Part shown: one piece after another, positions 17,353-26,890 of the stretch | How the letters are laid out: every line of letters starts with the position of its first letter | Numbering within the stretch: the stretch's first letter is position 1 | The notes under the pieces: generated by a model | What the model was told of the DNA's origin: nothing | The model's database searches: none | What the model saw: only the letters and a program-made list of their open reading frames with translations | Translations under genes and position numbers: made by a program | NCBI GenBank assembly: GCA_965221985.1 | Contig: OZ244928.1 | Coordinates: 1,674,001-1,738,000, forward strand | Origin: J054 sp965221985 | GTDB taxonomy: Bacteria > Pseudomonadota > Gammaproteobacteria > Steroidobacterales > GCA-2729495 | Length of the DNA stretch: 64,000 bases | Direction of reading: 5' to 3'

Positions 17353-20103
17353 TTGGCCAATGTGCTGACAAGACTTTTTGGCAGCCGTAATCAGCGCTTG
17401 TTGAAGCGTTACGGCAGGCTAGTTGGGAAGATAAACAAGCTGGAAGACGGGCTCCAAGCTTTGGATGATGCGGCATTGCGCGCCAAGACCGCTGAGTTTC
17501 GGGAGAAAGTCGCGGCAGGCGCCGAACTGGACGCTTTACTACCCGAAGCCTTCGCGGCGGTTCGCGAGGCTTCGCGCCGAACCCTAGGTTTGCGTCACTT
17601 CGATGAGCAACTCGTCGGCGGCATGGCCCTCCATGAGGGCAAGATTGCGGAGATGCGCACGGGTGAAGGTAAAACCCTGGTGGCGACCTTGCCGGCTTAT
17701 CTCAATGCCTTGACCGGTCAGGGTGTGCATATCGTGACGGTCAATGATTACTTGGCGCAGCGCGATGCTTCGTGGATGGAGCCTGTCTATAACTTTCTCG
17801 GCTTGCAGGTTGGCGTGATTCGTAGCGGCCAGTCGCCCATAGAAAAGCGCGACTCCTATGCTGCCGATATCACTTACGGTACTAACAACGAATTTGGATT
17901 TGACTATTTGCGCGATAACCTAGCCCTGCATAAAGACGATCAAATGCAAAGGGCGCTCAATTTCTCCGTGGTTGACGAAGTCGATTCCATATTGATCGAT
18001 GAGGCGCGAACACCACTGATTATTTCCGGTCCATCGGAAGATTCTTCTGAGCTGTATGCGAAAATCAATAAGCTCATTCCAAACCTAAGAGTTCAGGAAG
18101 AAGAAGACGGCCCTGGCGACTTCAGTATTGACGAAAAGAGCAAGCAGGCTTATCTCACCGAAGACGGGCATCAGACCGTCGAGGATTTAATGACTAAGAT
18201 CGGTCTTCTGCAGTCGGGCGAAAGCTTATACGATGCGGCCAATATTCGCCTCATGCATCATTTGACGGCGGCGATGCGCGCGCATGCTTTGTTTAAGCGG
18301 GATGTCGACTACGTGGTCAAAGACGGCGAGATTGTCATCGTCGATGAGTTTACCGGGCGCACCATGGCTGGCCGGCGCTGGTCCGATGGATTACATCAGG
18401 CGGTTGAAGCCAAAGAAAATGTACAGATTCGCGAAGAGAACCAAACCGTCGCGTCAATAACGCTGCAGAACTATTTTCGCCTCTACGACAAACTCTCCGG
18501 AATGACGGGCACAGCCGATACGGAGGCCTACGAATTTCAACAGATTTACGGACTTGAAGTGGTCGTAATTCCGACACACCGCGATATGGTCCGCGATGAC
18601 CAGCCCGACCTTGTATATCTGACGCAGAAAGACAAATTCGCGGCCATTATTGAAGATATTCGTGAATGCCAAGCCATCAAGCAGCCCGTGTTGGTGGGTA
18701 CCGCGTCTATTGAGACTTCTGAGTTCTTGTCGGGCCTGCTCAAGAAAGAAGGCATTCGGCACGAAGTATTGAATGCCAAGCAGCACGAGCGCGAGGCGCA
18801 AATCATCGTCGAAGCCGGCCGGCCAGGCGCTGTGACCATCGCTACTAACATGGCGGGCCGGGGTACCGATATCGTGCTGGGCGGTAACTATGAGGCCGAG
18901 CTAAAAGATTTGGGCGAAGATGTGGATGAGTCTTCGAAGGCAAGCTTGAAGGCTGACTGGGAGAGTCGTCATCAGCAAGTTCTCGATGCAGGTGGTTTGC
19001 GAATCATCGGCACCGAACGCCATGAATCGCGGCGCATCGATAACCAGCTTCGCGGGCGGGCCGGCCGCCAGGGTGATCCCGGCTCGAGCCGTTTTTACCT
19101 GTCTATGGAAGACAACTTGATGCGCATATTCGGGGATCCTGATCGCACCAAAAACATGCTGACCAAGGTGGGAATGCGCGAAGGAGAGGCCATCGAAAGC
19201 AAATTACTGACGCGGCAAATCGAACGCGCGCAGCGCAAGGTGGAAGCCCATAACTTCGATGCGCGCAAGTCCCTGCTGGAATACGACGATGTGGCGAACG
19301 ACCAGCGTCGGGTTGTGTATCAGCAGCGTAATGAGCTGATGGATACTGATGATATCAGCGATGTCGTGGCAGGTATTCGGGAGGAAGTCGTACGCGGTTT
19401 GGTTGCTGAATATGGTTCCGATGAAATATCGCCCGTGGATTGGGATCTCGAAGGTTTGCGGCAGTTATTGTATAGAGAATTTGGCGCAGAGTTGCGCTTT
19501 AAACGACTAGTGGCGGAGAACAGCGATATAGACCTGGACGGCATTGGCGATTACGCGGTGGAAGAAATCGAAAAACTCTACGAGAAAAAGGTCGGCGAAA
19601 TCGGCCCAGAAATCATGCGCCCCTTCGAGAAGGTCGTCATGCTCAATCAGCTAGATACCCATTGGAAAGAACATCTGGCAGCCCTGGATTATTTGCGCCA
19701 GGGGATTCATTTGCGTGGCTATGCGCAAAAGAATCCGAAGCAAGAATACAAGCTGGAAGCGTTTGAGATGTTTGGCGCCATGCTGGATCAGGTGAAGCAG
19801 GCTGTCGTTACCATCTTGTCGCGCGCACAGCTTGAATCTGAGGAGGACGTGGAAGCGGTCGAGGCTCGGCGTTCAGCTGGAAAAATTGAAGCTCAACACG
19901 CCGCGGCACCGTCAGCCATATCGGCATCCAGCGACGCAGCGCCCAACGGTGACACTGGGCCACGCAAGCTATCGGCGCGGGTACCAGGCGACGCAATAGC
20001 CGCTACACCCTTTGTGCGCAAGGCGCCCAAGCTGGGCCGCAATGAGCCTTGCCACTGCGGGTCCGGCAAGAAATATAAGCGCTGCCACGGGCGAATAACC
20101 TAA
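17353..20103 (+). CDS. secA: Preprotein translocase ATPase SecA
   Basis: Motor of the Sec pathway, 916 residues. A TTG start is chosen because translation from it gives MANVLTRLFGSRNQ, matching the SecA N-terminus, and AGGAGA lies about ten bases upstream (17338-17343). The Walker A region GEGKT is at about residue 104, VDEVDSILIDEAR forms the DEAD-like box, and NMAGRGTDIVLGGNYE is in NBD2. The C-terminal zinc motif EPCHCGSGKKYKRCHG is complete, so the SecB-binding tail is present. It is transcribed separately from the peptidase upstream. Confidence 0.98.
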   Translation: MANVLTRLFGSRNQRLLKRYGRLVGKINKLEDGLQALDDAALRAKTAEFREKVAAGAELDALLPEAFAAVREASRRTLGLRHFDEQLVGGMALHEGKIAEMRTGEGKTLVATLPAYLNALTGQGVHIVTVNDYLAQRDASWMEPVYNFLGLQVGVIRSGQSPIEKRDSYAADITYGTNNEFGFDYLRDNLALHKDDQMQRALNFSVVDEVDSILIDEARTPLIISGPSEDSSELYAKINKLIPNLRVQEEEDGPGDFSIDEKSKQAYLTEDGHQTVEDLMTKIGLLQSGESLYDAANIRLMHHLTAAMRAHALFKRDVDYVVKDGEIVIVDEFTGRTMAGRRWSDGLHQAVEAKENVQIREENQTVASITLQNYFRLYDKLSGMTGTADTEAYEFQQIYGLEVVVIPTHRDMVRDDQPDLVYLTQKDKFAAIIEDIRECQAIKQPVLVGTASIETSEFLSGLLKKEGIRHEVLNAKQHEREAQIIVEAGRPGAVTIATNMAGRGTDIVLGGNYEAELKDLGEDVDESSKASLKADWESRHQQVLDAGGLRIIGTERHESRRIDNQLRGRAGRQGDPGSSRFYLSMEDNLMRIFGDPDRTKNMLTKVGMREGEAIESKLLTRQIERAQRKVEAHNFDARKSLLEYDDVANDQRRVVYQQRNELMDTDDISDVVAGIREEVVRGLVAEYGSDEISPVDWDLEGLRQLLYREFGAELRFKRLVAENSDIDLDGIGDYAVEEIEKLYEKKVGEIGPEIMRPFEKVVMLNQLDTHWKEHLAALDYLRQGIHLRGYAQKNPKQEYKLEAFEMFGAMLDQVKQAVVTILSRAQLESEEDVEAVEARRSAGKIEAQHAAAPSAISASSDAAPNGDTGPRKLSARVPGDAIAATPFVRKAPKLGRNEPCHCGSGKKYKRCHGRIT

Positions 20104-20123
20104 ACACGTGATTCCAACGATTG

Positions 20124-20546
20124 ATGCTTGAGCCACAGCGTCTGGAAATTACCGTTGCGGCGGGCGTGCTCCGAGACTCCGCCGGGCGGGTCTTACTCGC
20201 TCAACGGCCTGCCGAGAAACATGTGGGCGGCTACTGGGAATTTCCCGGCGGCAAGTTGCAAGCGGGAGAATCCGCGCGCGCGGCATTAGATCGGGAGCTC
20301 GGTGAAGAATTGGGTATTCGTGTGTTAGAAGCAAAGCCGCTGATTGGCTATCGCCATGAGTATCCGGACCGGGACGTGATTCTGCGCGTCTTTGATGTCG
20401 TGGAGTTCAGTGGTGAGCCGGTGGGCCGCGAAGGCCAGCCCTTGCGATGGCTAGACTGGAATCAGCTGCAGCGCTTTGATGGATTGCTGCCGGCCGATGA
20501 ACCCATCATTAGTGCGATTGCTAGCAAAGCTGGAGATCGAAACTAA
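20124..20546 (+). CDS. mutT: Nudix hydrolase MutT (8-oxo-dGTP diphosphatase)
   Basis: A 140-residue Nudix protein with the box GGKLQAGESARAALDRELGEELGI complete (G, E, RE-EE-G positions all present). It begins EITVAAGVLRD and contains LLAQRP and GYWEFPGGK as in MutT, which removes oxidised guanine nucleotides. I used the ATG at 20124; a TTG three bases upstream is the alternative. It follows secA directly, as in many gammaproteobacteria, and its end overlaps the convergent zapD by 26 bases. Confidence 0.93.
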   Translation: MLEPQRLEITVAAGVLRDSAGRVLLAQRPAEKHVGGYWEFPGGKLQAGESARAALDRELGEELGIRVLEAKPLIGYRHEYPDRDVILRVFDVVEFSGEPVGREGQPLRWLDWNQLQRFDGLLPADEPIISAIASKAGDRN

Positions 20547-21360
20547 CGTCCTCGTCTACCTGCACCGCGCGGCTGGAAATATCCGACCAATACATGAAGC
20601 GCACGGAAAATCGGTGCTGACTGGCGCTAATCTCCGGATAAATGCCGGCGCTAGTTGGTAAGAATACGCGCAGCATATTGCAGCTGGCATCTCTGCCGAG
20701 ACTGTGCTGATAGACGCCGTTGGCCGCGATGCAGGCGGCCGTTTGCCCGCCCGCGCGCATGAGCCAGAGCAATTCCGCCACGCCTTCGCACAGAGGTTTC
20801 AAGCCCTCCAGCCAGCCATTGACATCTTGCTGACGCTGAGCGACCGGCATGCGCAGCCAGTGGGTGTAATCGGGTAGATCGAACTCGCAAGTGCCGCCGG
20901 GAATGGCACTGCGATGCTTGACGGCATTCAAGAATTCATTCTCACGCAGGAGCATCAAATATTGTGACGGCACGGCCGACAGGTTATCCCGGTGCATGCG
21001 TAGATTGCGGAGGATGCCGCGCAGGCGTTGCTCGTCGACCTGCGGCCTGTTCATCAGTGGGTCGAACACGGCGACTTGCCGTTCTAGTTCCTTCACCACA
21101 TCGGTGCGCACGTCGCCTCGCGTGAGGATCGCGATGATATCCAGCATGCTGCTCACCACGGCCCGGGTATCCCATGAAGATGATTGGTCTAGATGGTGGC
21201 GAAGCTGGCGATAGAGAAATTCCAGGCGCAAATAGGTGCGCAAGCGCTCGGTCAGCGGCTGCTCGTAGCTGACGCCTTCGTTGTCCTGTTCCGGCTCATC
21301 CACGGCCTGGAGATTAGAACTCACGGAGTCATGCCCTGATCGGATGCGGCCATCATGCAA
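20521..21360 (-). CDS. zapD: Cell division protein ZapD (DUF1342)
   Basis: FtsZ-bundling accessory protein, 279 residues. The core aligns from memory with ZapD: YEQPLTERLRTYLRLEFL near residue 32, RGDVRTDVVKELERQ, SIPGGTCEFDLPDYTHWL and the C-terminal ISASQHRFSVRFM. The first 30 residues are an acidic extension not seen in the enterobacterial protein; no better internal start was found. It lies directly downstream of coaE on the same strand, the conserved coaE-zapD order. The yacG gene that often follows them is not present here. Confidence 0.93.
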   Translation of the reverse strand: MHDGRIRSGHDSVSSNLQAVDEPEQDNEGVSYEQPLTERLRTYLRLEFLYRQLRHHLDQSSSWDTRAVVSSMLDIIAILTRGDVRTDVVKELERQVAVFDPLMNRPQVDEQRLRGILRNLRMHRDNLSAVPSQYLMLLRENEFLNAVKHRSAIPGGTCEFDLPDYTHWLRMPVAQRQQDVNGWLEGLKPLCEGVAELLWLMRAGGQTAACIAANGVYQHSLGRDASCNMLRVFLPTSAGIYPEISASQHRFSVRFMYWSDISSRAVQVDEDVSFDLQLC

Positions 21361-21417
21361 CTATTCTGCGTCAGTGAGGGTTGCTGTCGCAATGGCCCGG
21401 CGCCAAAGTCCCCCAAA

Positions 21418-22068
21418 TTAATGGCTTTTTGCCGCGAGACCGAGGTAGAGCCGGTGTAATTGCGCCACTTGCAACCGGCTGGCTTGCCGTCCTTGCGCAT
21501 TGTCGATCACGTCGTCGGCGCGATCCAGGCGTTGCTCGCGCGAAATTTGTGCTGCCATTATCTGCAGGGCATGGCTGCGGTCGATATCGTCACGCGCGAT
21601 CAATCTGTCGATTTGCAAGTCATCGGGGCAGTCCACCACCAGGATACGCTGGACCAGCTGGTCGAAGCCGGTCTCAATCAGCAGGGGGACCACGAGGATT
21701 TGATAGGGTCCGCCGACATTGTCAGCTTGCACTAGGCTGGCGGCCCGAATCGCCGGATGCAATATGGATTCCAGCGCGGCACGCTCGTCGGGGTTCGCGA
21801 AGACACGCTGACGCAGTTTGGCACGGTGGAGTCGTCCACCCTCGTCGAGGATGTTCTCGCCAAATCGGTCGACCAGCGCAGCTAGCCCAGGCGTGCCCGG
21901 CTCCACCAGCTCTCGCGCGATCACGTCAGAATCGACAATGGGCACGCCGAGGTCTGCGAACATGTGGGCGATGGTGCTCTTGCCGCTGGCGATACCGCCG
22001 GTCAAGCCAACGCGGAACCCAGGTCCGGTCGCCTGCTCAGCAGTGGTGTCGGCTAAATTTCTGGGCAT
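21418..22068 (-). CDS. coaE: Dephospho-CoA kinase CoaE
   Basis: Last step of coenzyme A synthesis, phosphorylating the 3'-hydroxyl of dephospho-CoA. It has 216 residues, the P-loop GLTGGIASGKST at about 22-33, then DLGVPIVDSDVIARELV. The C-terminal region has the usual RQASRLQVAQLHRLYL helix. It is upstream of zapD on the minus strand. In other gammaproteobacteria pilD directly precedes it; here a brnTA pair lies between them. Confidence 0.96.
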   Translation of the reverse strand: MPRNLADTTAEQATGPGFRVGLTGGIASGKSTIAHMFADLGVPIVDSDVIARELVEPGTPGLAALVDRFGENILDEGGRLHRAKLRQRVFANPDERAALESILHPAIRAASLVQADNVGGPYQILVVPLLIETGFDQLVQRILVVDCPDDLQIDRLIARDDIDRSHALQIMAAQISREQRLDRADDVIDNAQGRQASRLQVAQLHRLYLGLAAKSH

Positions 22069-22100
22069 TCGATGAGCTGCAGTTCTCGATGTCGGTCTGG

Positions 22101-22370
22101 TCAGCGGCGACCAGCTTGCTGGCTGTCCGCCTGCGCCGACTGCTTAGATGCGGATTGCTCTAGCCGTTCAGCAAGCCACACCTTAATTATCGACTGTCTG
22201 GTGACACCGAGTCGGCCGGCTTCTCTATCCAGCATATCAATCATCCAGGTAGGAAAATCGACATTCACCCGTTTCTGCCGTTGCTTGGGACGCTTGGCTT
22301 TAGACAAATCCAGTTCGCTGGTAATGTCTTTACCCTGGTCAAAATTATGATCGAGTTTTTTAGCTTTCAT
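22101..22370 (-). CDS. brnA: BrnA-family antitoxin
   Basis: An 89-residue antitoxin with the BrnA pattern: KAKKLDHNFDQGKDIT at the N-terminus and a C-terminal ribbon-helix-helix region RVNVDFPTWMIDMLDREA followed by GVTRQSIIKVWLAERLEQ. I chose the ATG at 22370, which overlaps the end of the toxin gene; the longer frame from 22388 adds six residues translated from toxin sequence. BrnA binds BrnT and represses the operon. Its partner gene here is frameshifted, so this may be an orphan antitoxin. Confidence 0.85.
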   Translation of the reverse strand: MKAKKLDHNFDQGKDITSELDLSKAKRPKQRQKRVNVDFPTWMIDMLDREAGRLGVTRQSIIKVWLAERLEQSASKQSAQADSQQAGRR

Positions 22371-22621
22371 ACAAAGTGACTTCCTCAATTCGCGAGCGGC
22401 GTACGGAGATGATCCGAGTATCTCCGCCGCGGGGAGTAACGATGGCCGACCAATGCTGGGACCCGATCAATCCGATAACGATAGATCGTGGTTCATCCTC
22501 TGTTCTGGCCGGGATCTCCAGGAGATTCGGATCGTTCCAGAGTTGCTGGGCATCAATGAAGTCGATGCCATGCTTGGCGAGGTTCAGATCACTTTATCTT
22601 TGGATCGAACTCGAATCCCAT
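22360..22621 (-). pseudogene. brnT: BrnT-family toxin gene, frameshifted near its 5' end
   Basis: Reading from ATG 22621 gives MGFEFDPKIK and then TGA. One base out of frame, the sequence continues NLAKHGIDFIDAQQLW and later ISVRRSRIEEVTLYES, which is a full BrnT body ending in TAA at 22360-22362. BrnT is a RelE-fold ribonuclease that begins with exactly this kind of F-DP---NL-KHGI- segment. A single extra base around GATAAAGTGATC is enough to explain the break. The rest is intact, so the lesion is either recent or a sequencing error. Confidence 0.82.
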
Positions 22622-22624
22622 AAT

Positions 22625-22641
22625 GGTATAGAAAATATACC
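22625..22641 (-). promoter_or_regulatory. Inverted repeat upstream of brnTA, candidate operator
   Basis: GGTATA-GAAAA-TATACC is a perfect 6-base inverted repeat immediately before the brnT start. Toxin-antitoxin operons of this kind are autorepressed by the antitoxin, so this is a plausible BrnA site overlapping a -10 region. Confidence 0.5.
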
Positions 22642-22782
22642 GAAAAGCGTCTCAGGGCAAGGATTTGGGTGCGGCGATTATGTGAAATCCATTGTTGTGG
22701 ATTACCGCGAACGCTTCAAAGGGATCTAAGCTCGTGGGTAACCGTGTTTGCGGTGACGGTGATTACGGCTGCGAGCTTCTTC

Positions 22783-23667
22783 TTATTGCCCCATGGTAGC
22801 CAGGTAGCGCGATACCAGGTCCGGGCCCCACATCAAGGCGACCCAGCCGGCGGCGGCCAGAAATGGGCCAAAGGGTATGGGCAATTGCCGGTCACGTCCA
22901 CGCACCAGAATTAGCGCAATACCGGTCGCCGCACCCACCAGCGCTGACAACAAGATGATCGGCAACAGCATTTGCCAACCCAGCCAAGCGCCCAAGGCCC
23001 CGAAGAGTTTGAAATCGCCATAGCCCATGCCTTCTTTGCCGGTGGCCAATCGAAACAGCTGATATACCGACCATAAACTCAGATAGCCGGCCATGGCGCC
23101 AATGACCGCGTCGGGCAAGCTGGTGAAACCCGCCGGGGCGGGAAACCACAGGGCAAGCCCGAGGCCCATCCACAGCAGTGGCAGGGTGATGGAGTCCGGT
23201 AGCAACTGGGTGTCGAAATCGATGATGGCCAGGGCGATCAAGCACCAGGTCAGCAGCAGCGCCGCCACGCCTTGTACGCCGAAACCAAAGCGCCAGGCCA
23301 CCACGGCCGACAGCAAACCCGTCAGCAATTCCACGACGGGATAGCGCGCTGAAATCCGGGCATTGCAGGACGAGCAGCGGCCGGCCAGCAGCAGGTAGCT
23401 GACAATCGGGATGTTGTGCCAGGCTTTGATGGGTGCATCGCAACGCGGACAGGCCGAGCGCGGCTTCAACAGGTTAAAAACCGGGTCCTGCTCTTCCGCC
23501 GGCGGCAGACTCAATCCTTCGGCCGTCAATAGCTCACGGGATTGCTCGCGCCAGTCCCGCTGCAGCATGATGGGAAGCCGGTAGATCACCACATTCAGGA
23601 AGCTACCCACGGTCAGGCCCACCAGACTCGCCAGGGCCACAAACAGCCCCGGTATCTCGGTGAACAA
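22783..23667 (-). CDS. pilD: Prepilin peptidase / N-methyltransferase PilD
   Basis: Inner-membrane aspartyl protease that cleaves and N-methylates type IV prepilins. It has 294 residues with about eight membrane segments. The cytoplasmic tetracysteine domain is visible as CPRCDAPI and CSSCNARIS at about 73-102. The two catalytic aspartates lie in DFDTQLLPDS and in GYGDFKL. It would process PilA encoded upstream. It is the last gene of the pilB-pilC-pilD group, 11 bases after pilC. Confidence 0.96.
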   Translation of the reverse strand: MFTEIPGLFVALASLVGLTVGSFLNVVIYRLPIMLQRDWREQSRELLTAEGLSLPPAEEQDPVFNLLKPRSACPRCDAPIKAWHNIPIVSYLLLAGRCSSCNARISARYPVVELLTGLLSAVVAWRFGFGVQGVAALLLTWCLIALAIIDFDTQLLPDSITLPLLWMGLGLALWFPAPAGFTSLPDAVIGAMAGYLSLWSVYQLFRLATGKEGMGYGDFKLFGALGAWLGWQMLLPIILLSALVGAATGIALILVRGRDRQLPIPFGPFLAAAGWVALMWGPDLVSRYLATMGQ

Positions 23668-23678
23668 TTCAGTAATGC

Positions 23679-24896
23679 TCAGACCACCGCGCCCATCTTG
23701 AATATGGGTAGGTACATGGCCACCACCAAGCCACCGACTAGAACGCCCAAAATCGCCATGATCAAGGGCTCCAGCAAGCTGCTCATACTGTCCACGGCGT
23801 TGTCCACGTCTTCTTCATAGAAATCGGCAACCTTGCCGGACATTTCGTCCAAGGAACCGGATTCCTCGCCCACGGCGATCATTTGAATGACCATGTTAGG
23901 AAACAGTTCAGTATTGTGCATGGCACGCTGCAGGCGTTGGCCGGTGGACACCTCATCGCGCATTTGTAATACGGCGTTCTCGTAAACGATATTGCCGGTA
24001 GCACCGGACACTGATTGCAACGCTTCCACCAAGGGTACGCCGGCGCTGAACATGGTTGACAAAGTTCGTGCGAAACGTGCGATGGAGGCTTTGACCATGA
24101 TGGCTCCCACGACTGGGAGTTTTAGCATTATGCGATCTTGTATTTCACGCATACGCCGTGAGCGTTTCTTAAGCCATAGATAGCCACCGATTGTTGCGAC
24201 GATGCCTATTAGAATCAACCAACCCTGGCTACGGACGAATTCCGAGATGTTGATCACCATGCGGGTGAAGGCGGGCAAGTCCGCGCCGAATCCCTGGAAC
24301 AGGCTTTCGAATTCCGGGATCACGAAAATGAGCAAGATGGCCGTAACCACGACGGCAACTACCATCACCGCCGCCGGATAAAATAGGGCTTTCTTGATTT
24401 TCTTCTTAATCGCTTCTGTTTTTTCTTTGTAGGTTGCAATTTTATCTAATAAGGTTTCCAGAGCACCTGCCTGTTCGCCGGCTTCCACGAGGTTTACAAA
24501 TAGATCGTCAAAATGCAGCGGGTGCTTCGCCAAGGCCTCGGCCAAAGCAGTACCGCCTTCAACATCGGCTTTAACGCTAAGAATGAGCTCAGCCATGGCG
24601 GGGTTTTCATGCCCCGTGCCCACAATTTCAAAGGCCTGCACCAGTGGTATGCCGGCCGTGAGCATGGTGGCGAGTTGCCGGCTAAAAATTGCGATATCGC
24701 CGGGCGTGACCTTACCCTTTGACTTGAACAGCGTCATTTCCTTGCGGACACGCACGGGCACCACGCCTTGACGGCGCAGTTCCGAGCGTACCGCGGCCTC
24801 GTCCACGGCAAGGGTTTTTCCTTTTACCTTCTTGCCACGCTTGTCCGTGCCTTCCCAGGCAAACGGGGATTCTTTCATTGCGATAGTTTGTGCCAT
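23679..24896 (-). CDS. pilC: Type IV pilus inner-membrane platform protein PilC
   Basis: A 405-residue protein of the GspF/PilC family with two T2SSF domains, each ending in a hydrophobic segment; the second ends EPLIMAILGVLVGGLVVAMYLPIF. It organises pilus assembly in the inner membrane with PilB. Motifs typical of the family include ATMLTAGIPLVQA near residue 92 and FARTLSTMFSAGVPLVEAL near 272. It lies between pilB and pilD on the same strand. Confidence 0.96.
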   Translation of the reverse strand: MAQTIAMKESPFAWEGTDKRGKKVKGKTLAVDEAAVRSELRRQGVVPVRVRKEMTLFKSKGKVTPGDIAIFSRQLATMLTAGIPLVQAFEIVGTGHENPAMAELILSVKADVEGGTALAEALAKHPLHFDDLFVNLVEAGEQAGALETLLDKIATYKEKTEAIKKKIKKALFYPAAVMVVAVVVTAILLIFVIPEFESLFQGFGADLPAFTRMVINISEFVRSQGWLILIGIVATIGGYLWLKKRSRRMREIQDRIMLKLPVVGAIMVKASIARFARTLSTMFSAGVPLVEALQSVSGATGNIVYENAVLQMRDEVSTGQRLQRAMHNTELFPNMVIQMIAVGEESGSLDEMSGKVADFYEEDVDNAVDSMSSLLEPLIMAILGVLVGGLVVAMYLPIFKMGAVV

Positions 24897-24966
24897 GGCT
24901 TCCGTTCCGTCGGTGCCGATTCCGGTCTACTCAGTCCGCGCCCATCGCCGACCGTAGCTCCCAGAA

Positions 24967-26688
24967 TCAATCAATAGTAACTCGATTAATCTCCTCAAGG
25001 CTGGTAATCCCGTCCTTGACTTTCTGTAGCGCAGAGCGTCTCAAATCCCAGACGCCGTCCGAACTCGATTGCTCGGCGATTTGTACGGCGTTGCCGCCCT
25101 CCAAAATAATGCGCGCAATCTCCTCGCTCACCGGCATTACTTGATAGATACCTACCCGGCCTTTGTAACCTTCATTGCATTGCTTGCAGCCCGTCGGGCC
25201 AAAGATTTGTAGACCGGAACCGACTTCATCGCGATCAAAGCCCTCTTGCAGCAAGGCCTCGGCGGGGACATCTCGAATTTCTTTGCAGTTTTCGCAGAGC
25301 CGGCGTGCCAGCCGTTGCGCGATAATCAAACTGACGCTGGTGGCAATGGCGTAAGGCTTGACGCCCATGTCCACCAAGCGCGTTAGCGTCCGGGGCGCAT
25401 CATTGGTATGGAGCGTTGACAGCACCAAGTGGCCCGTTTGCGCCGCTTTAATGGCGATCTCGGCCGTTTCCAGGTCACGAATCTCACCCACCATGATGAC
25501 ATCCGGATCTTGGCGCAGAAAAGCTTTTAGCGCCGAGGCGAAGGTTAGGCCAACCTTGGGGTTGACATTAACCTGGTTGATACCTTGCAGGTTAATTTCC
25601 GACGGGTCTTCCGCCGTCGATATATTGCGATCTTCGGTGTTGAGGATATTCAAACCGGTATAGAGCGAAACCGTCTTACCACTACCCGTGGGACCCGTCA
25701 CCAAAATCATTCCATAGGGTTTGGCCAGGGCTTCCATATAGAGCCGTTTCTGCTCCTCTTCGTAGCCGAGTGCGTCGATGCCCAGCTTCGCGCTGCTGGG
25801 GTCGAGAATACGCATCACGATTTTTTCGCCAAACAAAGTCGGGCAACTGTTTACCCGAAAATCGATGGCGCGGTTCTTGGATAGACGCATTTTGATGCGC
25901 CCATCCTGCGGCACGCGGCGCTCGGCAATGTCCAGCCGGGACATCACTTTCAGCCGCGCGCAAACCTTGTTCGCGAGCGCGATGGGCGGCGCCGCCACTT
26001 GGCTCAGCACACCATCGAGACGGGTTCGCACGCGAAAAACTTTTTCATAGGGTTCGAAGTGAATATCCGAGGCGCCGCGTTTGATGGCATCCAGCATGAT
26101 TTTGTTGACGAACCTAACCACCGGCGCGTCGTCCACTTCGCTGGCCGTCACCTCTTCGCCGATTTCCTCCTCACCGCCGCTGACATCCAGGCCTTCCAGG
26201 TCGAAGTCGTCTTCATCGAAGCTGGACATGGAGGTGTCCACTGCCTCGAGGGCCCGAGTGACCAATTCGTTGAGCTTGTCCTGCTCCACCACGACGGGGT
26301 CAATCCGAAAACCCGTCTGAAACTTGATGTCATCGATTGCCTGCAGGTTGGTGGGGTCGGCGACGCCCAGGAACATTCTTTGGCCGCGTCGTAACAGGGG
26401 CAGCACTTTGTGCTTGGTCAGCAACTTCTGGTCGACGGCGCGGACCGCATCCAAATCGAGCTCCAGAACGCTAATGTCCATCAGGGGCACGCCAAATTCA
26501 TGGGAGGCGGCCACTGCGATCTTGCGTGGCTCGGCCAGTTCCTTGTCCACCAGATAGGTGACTAGACTGACCCCCGCGGCACGGGCCGCCTCACCCGCAT
26601 CCAGGCAGTTCTCCTCGGTCAGGAGTCCATCTTGGACCAGCCGGCGCGGGAGTCCCGACAATGTGGCGGCGGTTGCTGAAACGGCCAT
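24967..26688 (-). CDS. pilB: Type IV pilus assembly ATPase PilB
   Basis: Hexameric ATPase powering pilus extension. The ATG at 26688 (MAVSATAATLSGLPRRLVQ) gives 573 residues, the family length; the 31-residue longer version from 26781 has no PilB-like sequence. An N-terminal MshEN-type domain is followed by the ATPase core with Walker A GPTGSGKT, the Asp box, GEIRDLETAEIA and the His box. A C-terminal tetracysteine zinc motif (CENCKEIR, CKQCNEG) is intact. It is separated from pilA by a bidirectional terminator. Confidence 0.96.
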   Translation of the reverse strand: MAVSATAATLSGLPRRLVQDGLLTEENCLDAGEAARAAGVSLVTYLVDKELAEPRKIAVAASHEFGVPLMDISVLELDLDAVRAVDQKLLTKHKVLPLLRRGQRMFLGVADPTNLQAIDDIKFQTGFRIDPVVVEQDKLNELVTRALEAVDTSMSSFDEDDFDLEGLDVSGGEEEIGEEVTASEVDDAPVVRFVNKIMLDAIKRGASDIHFEPYEKVFRVRTRLDGVLSQVAAPPIALANKVCARLKVMSRLDIAERRVPQDGRIKMRLSKNRAIDFRVNSCPTLFGEKIVMRILDPSSAKLGIDALGYEEEQKRLYMEALAKPYGMILVTGPTGSGKTVSLYTGLNILNTEDRNISTAEDPSEINLQGINQVNVNPKVGLTFASALKAFLRQDPDVIMVGEIRDLETAEIAIKAAQTGHLVLSTLHTNDAPRTLTRLVDMGVKPYAIATSVSLIIAQRLARRLCENCKEIRDVPAEALLQEGFDRDEVGSGLQIFGPTGCKQCNEGYKGRVGIYQVMPVSEEIARIILEGGNAVQIAEQSSSDGVWDLRRSALQKVKDGITSLEEINRVTID

Positions 26689-26833
26689 GGACGCTGGTTT
26701 CCCTTGAGAAATTTCTGATCTATCAGTCGGATAGACCCAACTATGTGACATAGTCTGACCGAAATATTGCCACAGGTGCAACTAATGAATGCCCGTTTTT
26801 TGACCTACTTCACGCAGTATCTGCAGCGGCCAT

Positions 26834-26861
26834 AAAAAAAGGGGCCCGAAGGCCCCTTTTT
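26834..26861 (-). terminator. Bidirectional rho-independent terminator after pilA
   Basis: A-run, stem GGGGCC-CGAA-GGCCCC, then a T-run. It lies 30 bases beyond the pilA stop and would end pilA transcription before pilB, which explains high separate expression of the pilin. Confidence 0.88.
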
Positions 26862-26890
26862 CAAGGACTTGAGGTCCTTTGCCAGTCTGA

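Noticed and set aside
22376..22729. Plus-strand frame opposite brnT
   Set aside because: It is the antisense shadow of the BrnT coding sequence, which explains the region better.
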